A DNA stretch of 64,000 nt from Blattamonas nauphoetae (taxonomy: Eukaryota > Preaxostyla > Oxymonadida): positions 177,971 to 241,970 of the forward strand of contig JARBJD010000093.1 in assembly GCA_033064195.1 (NCBI GenBank), written 5' to 3'. A program made the position numbers and the translations under genes. The notes beneath the pieces are model-generated. The model was not told the origin of the DNA, searched no databases, and was given only the letters and a program-made list of their open reading frames with translations. Shown here piece by piece: positions 10,423 to 21,109 of this stretch (position 1 is its first letter; each line of letters opens with the position of its first letter).

Positions 10423-11486
10423 TCAGTTGTGGAGGCCGTCTCTGCTTTGAAAAAACTTGAAGTCAAGAAAACGCTGGGAAGAGCATGCAGCGGATGGATG
10501 GGCGTTTCGATTCTTCTCATTCTGATTCTCCCACTTCTCGTTGCCATCCCCATCCTCACCACTCGAGCGATGACAGAAGTGAAGAACGGAATCACTCGTT
10601 CCAATCCCTTCCCGTGGTTTCTCCCAGACACTCTCATCTGCATCCTCCTCATTCTTCTCCTCTTTCAATTCGCAGGCATCAATTGTTGGACACTCGCTGC
10701 CACAATCATCGTCCTTCTGATTGTCCTCTTCGAACTGTCCGCAAACCACCGCTTCATCGACCAGCTCTCCCTCGACACAATGTCAGCTCAACAATCACAC
10801 AACCAACAAACCAGCACGGACCAACCGCTGAGTCCTGGTGAAATGAAACAACCAGCGACCGATCCAGAAATGGAACCCTCAAACGAGAAGACCACTCCAA
10901 CACAAACAGACGAACGATCAGCGAGGGAGTTGGAGCAAGATGCTGTTCTCAAAGTTGTGAAGCACATTATTGACACAATACCAAACATCGAACCGATAAC
11001 AATCAGCCGCATCATCGACCAACACTCGAATTCTTCAAAAACACCAGTTTCAAACATACCAATCCCACGACGCGCTCGCATCCCCCTCAAGACACTTCTT
11101 ATTTTAGCGGCAGGTCTCCTCATCACAACCTGGATACTCAGTTCAGATCTCCACCTTGAGCAGTCCGAGTGGAGGTCGCTCGGGATTTTTGTTCTGCTTA
11201 TTGCGTTGTTGATCTCTGCGATTCCTGTTGTGATCGCTCTGAAAGGAATGCGTGTGCTAATTTCTCCTTCCTCATTCATTCTCTTTCTCTCTCTTCAACA
11301 GAAATCATCCATGATCGTTGGTTTGTTCTTTCCCTTCCACTTCTTATCATCGCTCCTCCCGCTCTGTTTGGCTTGGCTCGGCTGGCACTGGAGGAAGAAT
11401 CCACCGAACTGGCTTTTTTTGCCGCGCTCGTCATCAGCCTCTCCACTTTCATCGCAGCGGTCATTGCCGACGATGTCGCCTCTTGA
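10423..11486 (+). CDS. multi-span membrane protein family, copy D (second module)
   Basis: Family sequence begins right after the TIR element (SVVEAVSALKKLEVKKTLG) and has the full layout: membrane segments ILLILILPLLVAIPIL, FPWFLPDTLICILLILLLF and IIVLLIVLFELSA, a polar linker with TDERSARELEQ, then ARIPLKTLLILAAGLLI and ISAIPVVIALKGM. A 50-bp intron at 11252-11301 (GTGTGC...CAACAG) must be removed to continue in frame (IIHDRWFVLSLPLLIIAPP). The spliced frame stops at TGA 11484-11486 where siblings have TGG (W), shortening the tail by one membrane segment. The region from about 11120 to 11530 is almost identical to 17803-18213, including this stop. A frame also extends upstream into the TIR element (ATG 10348), so the true start is not settled; this may be the second half of the gene at 8700. 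Confidence 0.5.
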
Positions 11487-11599
11487 CCGTTCGTGGTCCC
11501 AATGCTTCCATTGTCACTTCTCGTCAATGGTCCAATTGGAGTCTTGTCGTATCTCGCGGCCACTGGTAAACAGTTAAACATTTAAATCTCACTTTTTTT

Positions 11600-14500
11600 G
11601 AAAAGAATGAACATGTCAAGAAAACAGAGGATCATCAATGATTTGATGGGATGAGAAAAGGCTGCAATGTTCTCCGTTCAAGATGGGATGGGGGCTGTTG
11701 TGGCCGTTCATGGTTTCTTCACTTCCGGTGATGATTCCTGTCTGCACTGGACTTGAGTATGTCATTATCAAATAAGTGAAAGTGCGTGTCATCCTGGTGT
11801 TTCTTTCAGTTCTTCCCATCTTCCACATTCATTTTCCGCAATCATCGCTCAGAGTGTTTCAACTAGCACATATGCGCTTCATGTCCACACTAACACCCCC
11901 AAGGTTCCCATGAACAGAGAAAACTGGTTCTACAGCGGGAGAATGAAAACGAGAATTTCTGGCTCCAATGTGTCGTGGATGACAATGGTAGACATCTAGA
12001 CCTATTCGCCGATCCTTTATGAGATGGATAGTTATAATGAACTTGGAATAAAATCGCTTTGTGCAAAGTGAGAGTATGCATATCTTGATCAAACCATTGT
12101 TTCTCCAATATCTGTGTCAAATGATCAAACAATTCACAGGTGTTCGAAAAAGAAATCAAAAACTATCATCTGGTATTTCTTCCCGTGCTTGTACATTTTT
12201 TAGTCTTTTCAAATGATCACCTCCTCCCAGAGTCTGTTTTGTTTTCGAAGCGGCATTTTCGATCAACTCCTCCAGAATCTTCAAGTTCTGTGGTGTCGAC
12301 ACACTGGCCACACTGCGAATCACATGCAAACGCTTCCACGATCTGACCCAGCCTGATTAGTGTGTCTCTCCGTTGTTCTCATCCACAATCTGTTTCTGCT
12401 GTTTCTGTGATTGTCGCCAGTGTGTGGGCCCGTGCGTGTGTTTGCGATTGGCATGTTAATTGGATTGGACGTTGCCAATGTTGGACTGGACAATCGACCT
12501 CTATTGGACATTCATTTTTAGACTTGCTTCTCTCATCCTCAATTCACTCATTCAATCATTTTCACAAAGAAATGACAATAATCACTTAAGAAATAGCGAA
12601 ATGGAGATAATTTGATCATATTTAGCCAAGTGTGAATCTCGACTTGATCCACCCACCATTGGACGTCATTGGACGTGACTGGACATTTCGCTGAAATTTT
12701 TTTTCTGAAGTCTACACAATTAGTGCATCCCGTTTATTGAGGTTTTGACGAGTCGGCAAAATTGGACAGTCCAATGGACTGTCCAGTCCTGGACTGTCCA
12801 ATCGACACCTATTAAGGGACACAGTTCATTCTCAATTCCGATTGCAGTTTGATTTTACCACTTATCTCTCACTTTTTGATTAATATTAGATCTCCTCTCT
12901 TTGTTTGGGCACTGCAATGTCTTCATCTCTGCGTTTTGCTGGCCCTGGATGTGGCCAAACTCACAACGGTTTGAATCGTCATTGACAGTGTTTTCTCTCT
13001 TTTTTCAATGTATTGACACCTCCTTCACACACTCTATCTCAATCTCTCGCAGGAACAGAGTGATCACTCATCCACATGCGACAAGTCGACACAATCCATC
13101 TTTCGTTCCCCTTCTGCTCTGAGAAGAAACGAACGACAGTCATCATGTGGAAAGATAAAGAAATTCGAATGTGTACAAAGGAACCTTTCACAATGATGGA
13201 CAAATTGTGCCCCAAAATGCACAAGGATGGTGGAGTTGCTATTTTCGGTAGCCATCTCTCGCTTATTGTCTTTTGACGTTTTTGATTTGATTTGTCCTTC
13301 ATCACTCTTATATTCACTTCTCTCATTTGAACAGGGACTGAGGAACAGATAAGAGAAGATAGCGAAAGAATCTAAAGGTGAGCGGAAAGAAGCGGAGGAG
13401 AGAAAAACAAGGAAGAAGGAATTGAAGCACATCATCTTCCTGTCTTGATCTTCGACAATGAGGAACAGGAGTCAGAATTGGATGTGGTGAACGCGACATC
13501 TCTCGAACGGGGACAAAATCACTACAGTGTGGATTCCCACCTCTCCACTTTCAACGTCTTCTCATTCACTCCATTTAGAAAAATACATGTAGCAATGTTT
13601 GCGGAGTTGTACTGGTTGAACGACGAGTTCACCTAAACGCATCCGAACAATATCCGACGATTGATCGGTGTTAAGTTACTCTTTGTGATTAAAAAACGAT
13701 TCTATCGATGCGCAAACTCCATAATTATCCCCTTTCATCCCAACCATCATCGACACTTCGAACTTGTCCAGGATCAAACGAAGAACAGAAAAGGATAAAT
13801 GACAACATTTCTCGAATTAAACACCCCTTCTAGTCTCCCCCCTCATCTCCTTCAATCGAAACTTAGTTCGGAAGTGGTGTGATATTCATTTTTATAGTTC
13901 TATCTTCTCCCAAGTTGATTCAACTTTGTCACCACTGAAACTTCTCTCCCATCGATCCAATGTGATTGTTCCAAGCAGATGGTGTCCAACAAACAACTTA
14001 TCAATCAACGCTGTCGATTCAGGTTTCATCCACACTCTGTGAGAGTCAAAAGAATATCAGGCGAGTGAGCGATACTCCAACTCCTCGTACAAAGAGGATG
14101 CTCGAAATTTATCGTCTCGTCGAACCCGTGCGATGATCCGAAACAGCAAATCTTCAAATCTGAACTATATCTGACTCCTCACCATGTTTATCTGGACTAC
14201 TCAACTTAACAAACAGACGCCGTCTAGAATTGGAGAAAGAACACAACGAGAGAAGAGTACAAAGAAGCATGATGAGGAGATGATAAAAGCGAGAGAACAT
14301 GAAGAGTAGGGAGAGGAGGATTTGCACATTCATTCGCATTCTGTTTTCATCAGATCCCACATCATTCATTCCTCATTCTTTGAGATATGCCATTTGTTTG
14401 TATGTATCTCGTTCTTTTCTTGTCTGAACGCAGAAAACACCAAGAGTGAGATTCACTCTTTGATCGAACCCATGCTGTTCATGAATCGATCCCCAACTCT

Positions 14501-14890
14501 CTACACGTGTATGTGGGCAGGAGATATCCTCTTTCACAGGCATTCTGTGGATGCTTTCTTTAATATCATCCCTCCAACCACGATTCGTATTGAGATCGAG
14601 CTGTCAAAAGCATAATAGATTTTTACCAGCGCTGCGACGCCCAAATAGGAGACTGGACATTGGACTGGACAATCACACCTCGACTGGACACAGCTTAACA
14701 GGCCAAGTTTGCGAGGTGAGGAGAATCCGAGAGAATTGTGGACTCGATGATCCTCCGAATGGTCCACTCTCCGAATTCGATTTCGAATCTGACGCTGTCT
14801 GTCTCTTTCTCGTTTTCATCTGTTCTCAAATTGACTTAAAATTGAAATATTATTATTTTTGAATTGATTTGTTGTTCAGACATCGCAGTC
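11600..14890. other. gene-poor stretch with repeat fragments and possible exons
   Basis: A degraded copy of the intergenic unit lies at about 11815-12105. Short islands built on TGGAC/GTCCA occur at about 12460-12510, 12655-12690, 12760-12815 and 14650-14700 and look like repeat remnants. A possible small spliced gene starts at ATG 12917 (MSSSLRFAGPGCGQTHN) with a donor after codon 17 and an acceptor near 13052; the frame around 13076-13250 (WKDKEIRMCTKEP... KDGGVAIFG) also looks protein-like and is followed by a plausible donor. The pieces could not be joined into one convincing frame. A further frame at 14440-14615 (IHSLIEPMLFMNRS...) is equally uncertain. Confidence 0.3.
12085..12104 (+). 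promoter_or_regulatory. weak copy of the conserved upstream motif
   Basis: Reads TTGATCAAACCATTGTTTCT. It ends a degraded intergenic unit with no intact family gene immediately after, so it is probably a relic. Confidence 0.25.
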
Positions 14891-14978
14891 GCTTGCTGGT
14901 TATGGTTTGAGTGCTGGCGGGTTCTTCGACTCCATCCGGTTCCTTTTCGTCTTCCTTCATCGTCCTTCCCGTCTTCAG

Positions 14979-16291
14979 TGTGTATCGTGTGGCTCTGAAG
15001 AAAGTGCCTGTCACCAATTCATCGTTGAAAAAAGCGGAAAAAGAACTGAAGAAAGCACGGTTCAAACAGAAGTGTTCATGCGTCGTTTTCTTCCTGATTC
15101 TCCCACTTCTGTTTGCCATCCCCATCCTCACCACTCGTGCGATGACAGAAGTGAAGAACGGGATGACTCTGTCCAATCCCTTCCCGTGGTTTCTCCCAGA
15201 CTCTCTCCTCTTCCTCCTCCTCTTCTGTCTCTTTTTCCTGTTCATTGTTCATTTTGAATGGGAAATCTCGGGAATTATCTTTTGTTGTACTGTCATCACG
15301 TCCATTTTCGTCCTTCTCATCTTCCTCTTCGAATGGTCCGCCAACCACCGCTTCATCGAACAGCTCTCCATCGATGCAATGTCAGCTCAACAATCAGACA
15401 ACCAACAAACCAGCGCTGACCAACCGCTGAGTCCTGACGAAGTGGAACAACCAGAGTCCGATCTAGCAACGGAACCTTCAGACGAAACAACCTCTTCAAC
15501 ACAAAGGGACGAACGATCAGCGAGGCAATTGGATCCCGACGATCTCCTCAAAGTTGCCCAGATAATTGCTGAAACGATTCCAAACATCGAACCGACAACA
15601 ATCAGCCGCATCATCGAACAACTCTCTACCGACGCAGTGTCTTCACAACAATCAGACAACGAACAACACTCGAATTCTTCAAAAACACCAGTTTCAACCA
15701 TACCAATCCCACGACGTGCTCGCATCCCTCTCAAGACTCTCGCTGTTCCTGAAGCAGCTCTCCTATCCTTCTCACTCTACTTCATTTTTCAAGGCACCAG
15801 AGAAGAAGAGTGCCTGATGACTGCTGTGGGTCTGCTCATTCTCATGTTTGTCTGTCCCTTTCCTGTTGTGATCGCTCTGAAAGGAATGCGTGTGCTCCTT
15901 TCTCCTTCCTCTCTTCATTCTTTTTCTCTCTCTTCACACAGAGCTCATCCGTGTTCGTTGGACAACCCTGACTCTTCCCCTTCTTGTCGTCATTCGTTTT
16001 GTTCTCTTCAGCGAACCATCGACATGGTCCTCTCTCTCCAAGCTCCTCGTCTACCTCGTCCCTCTTCTCCCCGCGCTCATCGCCAACGGGATCCTCATTT
16101 TGCCCTTCGTGGTCTGGACACTGCCGCTGTCGCTTCTCGTCTTCGGTGGAATTGGTGTCGTGTCGGGGTTGATCGCTTTTGGGTCGAATCATGTTTTGAA
16201 AGAGATGAATGTTGATGTGAGAAAACGACGATTCATCTTACGAGGGACATCTCTCCATCAATCACGTAATGTTATGCATCACTGGTCTTGA
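14979..16291 (+). CDS. multi-span membrane protein family, copy E (near complete)
   Basis: A conserved frame opens after an acceptor-like CTTCAG (ending 14978) with VYRVALKKVPVTNSSLKK, so an upstream start exon is expected but was not found. Order: membrane segments VVFFLILPLLFAIPIL, FPWFLPDSLLFLLLFCLFF and IFVLLIFLFEWSA; a polar linker containing SRIIEQLSTDAVSSQQSDN; RRARIPLKTLAVPEAALL; LLILMFVCPFPVVIALKGM. A 52-bp intron at 15890-15941 (GTGTGC...CACAG) joins codon ATGC to AGCTC. The last exon holds four or more further membrane segments (LTLPLLVVIRFVLF, LLVYLVPLLPALIANG, LILPFVVWTLPLSLLVF) and a charged tail, stopping at TGA 16289-16291. It keeps the segments deleted in copy A and is the best reference copy in the window. 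Confidence 0.6.
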
Positions 16292-16799
16292 TCTGACGAG
16301 AGGATCATTTCACTTCACGATTTCTTCTGACTTCATGTTTCGACTCATTTCTCAACACGAATCGTACAATTGTTGGACAATTTTGGGAAATTGGAAAATG
16401 CCGGAAAGATGACGAAAAAAATACGAACCTTTCCTCCAGCTCCAAATCATGTCATGTCACAGTACGACCCTTCCATTCGTCGCGATGTTGAGAGTTCTCT
16501 GTGAGAACGACAGACCATCAGCTGTTGATCCCACGCCGGAATATGTGTTGGACTGTCAGACCTACCGAATTGATCCCTCAATCAGATGTTTTTGGGATAG
16601 AGCGTGCTGATGACGAGATGGAGAAGAACGAAGTAGATGGGAGTACTCCGTTTTGTGGAGGGAAGTTGCTGTTGAGAGTGGACATCAATCGGCTTCAGAA
16701 CGCGCAAGGGATCAACAAAGTTTCCAAATTATCAAAATTGTCCAACAACTGTAACAGACTCGACTCGGTGTCATCTATTCCCATCATCAAAGAGTCTGA

Positions 16800-17230
16800 T
16801 GTACCCTTCCAATCCCTCAACTCCAATTTCAACTCCAACATTGACAACCTCCTCTCCATCCCCTCTTCAGCACAACAAACCTCGACGACTCCAAAAGTCC
16901 GTCGCACACTCCACACTCGTTCGTCTTCCACCGTCCGTCTTTCCCACTGCTTCCACAATCATCACTCAGAGTCCCGCATTCAGCACCTATGCGCTTCACG
17001 TCCACACCAATAATCCCGAGGTTCCCATGAACAGAGAAAGCAGGCTCTACAATGGGCGAATGAAAAGATGAGATTGTAGCTCCAATAGGTCGTTGGTGAC
17101 AATGGTATACAGCGTAACATGTTCATCAATCATTTATGAGATGCAGAGATACAATCAAATTTGGACCATATTGTTCAGTGAAGAGGGGGTGTGAACGTAT
17201 TTTCGATCAAACCATTGTTTCAACTCTGCA
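16800..17230 (+). repeat. intergenic repeat unit, copy 4
   Basis: Resembles the other intergenic units, with the recognisable stretch SIPSSAQQTSTTPKVRRTLHT shared with copy 1 and then frame-disrupted. The longer open frame from 16501 has no family match. The conserved motif ends the unit. Confidence 0.45.
17204..17228 (+). promoter_or_regulatory. conserved upstream motif, copy 4
   Basis: CGATCAAACCATTGTTTCAA then CTCTG, 34 bp before the ATG at 17262. Identical to the copy at 26941. Confidence 0.45.
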
Positions 17231-17261
17231 ACTTCGATAAATCTGATTTCTCGCTCGTTTT

Positions 17262-18169
17262 ATGAAAAGATCACACTGCAATCTGAACTGTTCATGCTTC
17301 CTTTTCACCCTGATTCTCCCGCTTCTCGTTGCCATCCCCATCCTCACCACTCGAGCGATGACTCAAGTGAAGAACGGAATCACTCGTTCCAATCCCTTCC
17401 CGTGGTTTATCCCAGACTCTCTCTTCTGCGTCCTCATCATCATTCTCCTCGTCCAAGTCACTCTCTTTCCAAAAGTACGAAATGACAGAAGAATCAAACT
17501 TGGAGTTCTCTTTTTCACCGTCATCGCGTCCATTTCTATTCTTCTGATCGTCCTCGTCGAACTGTTAGCAAACATCCGCTTCATCGAACAGCTCTCCATC
17601 GACGCGATGTCTTCTCAACAATCTGACACCGAACAAACCAGCACTGACCAACCGCCGAGTCCTGACGAAGTGAAACAACCAGCAGTCGATCCCGGTAACC
17701 ACCAACACTCCAATTCTTCAAACACTCCAGTTTCAAACATACCAATCCCACGACGTGCTCGCATCCCAATCAAGACACTTGTTATTTTAGCGGCTGGTCT
17801 CCTCATCACAACCTGGATACTCAGTTCAGATCTCCACCTTGAGCAGTCCGAGTGGAGGTCGCTCGGGATTTTTGTTCTGCTTATTGCGTTGTTGATCTCT
17901 GCGATTCCTGTTGTGATCGCTCTGAAAGGAATGCGTGTGCTAATTTCTCCTTCCTCATTCATTCTCTTTCTCTCTCTTCAACAGAAATCATCCATGATCG
18001 TTGGTTTGTTCTTTCCCTTCCACTTCTTATCATCGCTCCTCCCGCTCTGTTTGGCTTGGCTCGGCTGGCACTGGAGGAAGAATCCACCGAACTGGCTTTT
18101 TTTGCCGCGCTCGTCATCAGCCTCTCCACTTTCATCGCAGCGGTCATTGCCGACGATGTCGCCTCTTGA
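17262..18169 (+). CDS. multi-span membrane protein family, copy F (short linker)
   Basis: ATG 17262 gives MKRSHCNLNCSCFLFTLILPLL, followed by AIPILTTRAMTQVKNG, FPWFIPDSLFCVLIIILLV and VIASISILLIVLVELLA. The polar linker is shortened: SPDEVKQPAVDPG goes directly to HQHSNSSNTPVSNIP, losing the SDERSARQ part. After RRARIPIKTLVILAAGLLI it is almost identical to copy D. A 50-bp intron at 17935-17984 restores the frame to IIHDRWFVLSLPLL. The spliced frame ends at TGA 18167-18169, the same nonsense position as copy D. Codons after this TGA still read as family protein (PFVVPMLP), so the stop is recent. Its first 150 bp and leader match the copy at 26999. Confidence 0.55.
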
Positions 18170-18319
18170 CCGTTCGTGGTCCCAATGCTTCCATTGTCAC
18201 TTCTCGTCTTTGGTCCAATTGGAGTCTTGTCGTATCTCGCGGCCACTGTTCAAAAGTAAAGAAACAAATCTTGCGTTTTTTGAAAAAGATGAACATGTCA
18301 AGAAAACAGAGGATCATCA

Positions 18320-18990
18320 ATGATTTGTTGGGATGGTGGTTCTCGTGGTCGTTCATGTTTTCCACACTTCCTGTGATGGATCCTGTCTGCGCTGTACTTG
18401 AAGATGTCATTCGGGCACGAGTGGACTTTCTGGGCCAAAGGTGATCGAGGTGTGTTGTGACATTGTAGTTCATCGAGGCTATTCTCTCGTAATAAATTGT
18501 CGAATATGGATGTGAACACGTTTTATTTTCAAAATGTTGAGAATACTGTCGAGATCGTCTCAGAGAATGTCACGATCATTCGATCGTGTTTGATGAGGTC
18601 GATCGGCGAACTATTTCACTTCATCTTTACGCTTTCTTGATTCATTTCAACTTTATGTCTCGTATTTTCTTACAATTTTTCAAAACATAGCGATTGATCA
18701 TGATGTATCGTGAAGTGACAATCTACTGCAGTTCTCTAGGCATGGGCACCAGCAGGGCTTTCCAAAAATGGCCGCTCGGTTGAGAAAATGGTCGCTGGTG
18801 AGAATGCGGTATGAAGTAATTCAAATAGTGACAATTCTGGTCGCTTTTCTCAATTTGAAACACCATTGCTTCAATCATCTGATCGATCCCAACTTTTGAT
18901 CTCAACTCAGCCAATGGTTTTGGAAGTCATCGCATTGAATTCAATGTCCAACTAAAACATTTCAGACCTCATCAAAAATGATAAACATTC
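18320..18990. other. no gene seen
   Basis: AT-rich sequence after copy F. A short stretch at 18298-18345 repeats sequence after copy D (AACATGTCAAGAAAACAGAGG...). No convincing frame, TIR or RNA gene was seen. Confidence 0.4.
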
Positions 18991-18999
18991 ACTAATTAC

Positions 19000-20191
19000 T
19001 TCATGAAAACAAGGAATAAAGCACAAAAAGTTGGATTCATGTGGGAAAGGCGCGAACTGACGATGAAAAGGCCAAACATAAGGTCATATTCAAGTTGGAT
19101 GGTGTTAATGTCAGAACAATAACATGTACGGTTTCTGAACAGTGAATCGCATTGGAATACAATTGAATCCGTTGCCTTCTTTGGTTTGTTATCTTCCTCA
19201 TCCTGTTCGTTCTCCTTCTCATCCTCATCGTCCTCCTCCCCATCCGGATCGTCCTGCTCCTCATCTTGTCTGTCCTGTTCCTCATACTCATCGTCCTCCT
19301 CCTCATCCTGTTTGTTCTCCTCCTCATCCTGTTCGTCCTCCTCCTCATACCGTTCGTTCTCCTTCTCATCCTGATCGTCCTCCTCTTCATCCTGTTTGTT
19401 CTCCTCCTCATCCTGATTGTCCTCCTCCACATCCTGTTTGTTCTCCTCCTCATCCTGTTTGTCCTCCTCCTCATCCTGTTTGTCCTCCTCCTCATCCTGT
19501 TTGTTCTCCTCCTCATCCTGTTTGTTCTCCTCCTCATGCTGTTGCTTCTCCTCCACATCCTGTTTGTTCTCCTCCTCATCCTGTTGCTTCTCCTCCACAT
19601 CCTGTTTGTTCTCCTCCTCATCCTGTTTGTCATCCTCCTCATCTTCCTTATCAGCCTCTTCCTCCATTCTCTTGTCCACTTCATCTTTCTTCTTGCGTGC
19701 TAATCTTAGTTTGGTCTCTTCGATCTCCTCGTCACTCTACACTCCGCCTGACCCACCTCTGCTGGCCCAATCAAACGTCGACTCAACGTCTGTGTCGTCG
19801 GCGGATGAAGTGGTTGTTCGGGTCGGTGTGTTGGTGTTGGTGATGACGACATTGTTGGGGTTGTTGAAGTGGATTTCGGTGGATGTGGTTGGGATGGATG
19901 GAGCGAGTGTGTTCTCGCTCGACGCTTGCGACGAGGCATTCTGCGGAGATATCGACGAATGGACGAGAGGATTGTGCAGATCCGGAATTGCCTCGTTTGG
20001 GTGGAAGGGAGGCTGCCGTGGGTGATAAGATTCATGTGGCGATGTTGTGTTTCTGTTCGGAATGAGTGTGAGGGACTGTGTGGTGACGCGCGGCGACTGT
20101 CCGAGAGACGGCGAGGGACGGACATTTCGGGAGATTTGGTGATTCTCGACGTAGCAATCCGACACACTTTGAAGGAGTCGAAAGGATCCAT
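19000..20191 (-). CDS. acidic heptad-repeat protein (with in-frame TAG between two parts)
   Basis: On the minus strand a frame from about 20165 (SDCYVENHQISRNVRPSPS...) to 19740 is Ser/Thr/Pro/Asn-rich. It meets a TAG at 19737-19739 and continues in the same frame as SDEEIEETKLRLARKKKDEVDKR, then a long run of a 7-residue repeat (E-E-x-K-Q-D-E) encoded by the minisatellite at 19190-19645. The end near 19000-19140 (FRNRTCYCSDINTIQLEYD...) is less certain, because an intron may precede it. The repeat is predicted highly charged and helical or disordered. The gene may extend into exons upstream to 21107. The TAG may be a real stop, a splice-removed codon or a sequencing error. No function recognised. 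Confidence 0.4.
19190..19645 (-). repeat. 21-bp minisatellite encoding an acidic heptad
   Basis: About twenty tandem copies of a 21-bp unit (plus strand CTCCTCCTCATCCTGTTTGT plus one base) with substitutions but no frame-breaking length change. Each unit codes seven residues such as E-E-N-K-Q-D-E on the minus strand. Strict multiples of 21 suggest selection to keep the frame. Confidence 0.75.
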
Positions 20192-20681
20192 CGAGCCCGC
20201 TGCCCCGTCGATGTGAGACGATGAGTTGCTTCCTGGAGACTCGTCGTCTCTCTCAAGAGGCTGTTTTCGCTTCTACGATTTGTGAAAGATGGTGGACCAT
20301 TGCTGAGAATGAGTGGAGTGAGTGGAGTGGGATGGCTTCGCGTTGAGCGGTGGGATGATCGATGTATGTTTGGAGGAGTGATGTGAGAGCAGCAGAGAGA
20401 AGGCGTGTGACGATGACTGAGATGTTGAGTCGAGTTGGTGAGGCAGAGGGTGTGGATGGAGGTGGATAGTATTGGGAGGAAATGTGCGATTGGAGTGGGG
20501 CGAGTGAAGAATGAGGAGAGAGTTGAGATGATAGAGTGGAAGTCAGTGTATTTGTGGTTTGAGTCGATTCAACCGACGAGTTATGCTGCTCGTCTCCTTC
20601 TCTTCCGTTCCTCGTTGCCTGGAGTGACAGTCGATGGTTGGATAAGATGGAAGCTGTTGATGCGACTGTTTCGCTGTACGC

Positions 20682-21107
20682 TCATGCTGTCCTTCCTCTC
20701 TCCCAATCCAAATCTGATGCGACACCGCTCCTGCATCGGCGAGTGTCGGTGATGTCTGGCGGTGTGTCGTCGGTGGATGATCGATTGAGATGGTCGTACA
20801 ATCCCGACTGTCTGGAGAGTGTGAGTTCTTCTGTCCTCTCATTGTCATCAGGCAAACTGTTCCAAAACACCACAAGAGGCACTCCTTCGTTTTGTTCGTC
20901 AGGAACCACAGTCAGCTTTGGAATGTCTTCCGAAATATCGAATTGTCTGAAACACTTCCCAACGATGAAATAACCAGTTCTGAAGTTGGAAGAGGAGATG
21001 CTGATGAGTCTCCAACCATTCATTTCGGCGGGGAAAAGGTTCTGGTCACGATTGCTGGGCGAGAGACCTGGATCTCTGGGAGAGGCTGTCATGTTGAGAA
21101 TATTCAT
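20682..21107 (-). CDS. hypothetical protein (possible 5' exon of the acidic-repeat gene)
   Basis: Minus-strand frame from ATG 21107 (MNILNMTASPRDPGLSP) with a protein-like middle (GWRLISISSSNFRTGYFIVGKCFRQ, FDISEDIPKLTVVPDEQNEG) and a polar end (SGLYDHLNRSSTDDTPPDI). It closes at 20682. A frame in another phase continues downstream (20543-20875), so a splice or frame break is likely. I do not recognise a domain. It may be a separate gene or joined to 19000-20191. Confidence 0.3.
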   Translation of the reverse strand: MNILNMTASPRDPGLSPSNRDQNLFPAEMNGWRLISISSSNFRTGYFIVGKCFRQFDISEDIPKLTVVPDEQNEGVPLVVFWNSLPDDNERTEELTLSRQSGLYDHLNRSSTDDTPPDITDTRRCRSGVASDLDWERGRTA

Positions 21108-21109
21108 TG

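Noticed and set aside
19186-19703. Long plus-strand Ser/Leu-rich and Pro/His-rich frames
   Set aside because: They are the other reading frames of the 21-bp minisatellite; the acidic minus-strand frame is the only one that continues into ordinary protein on its upstream side.
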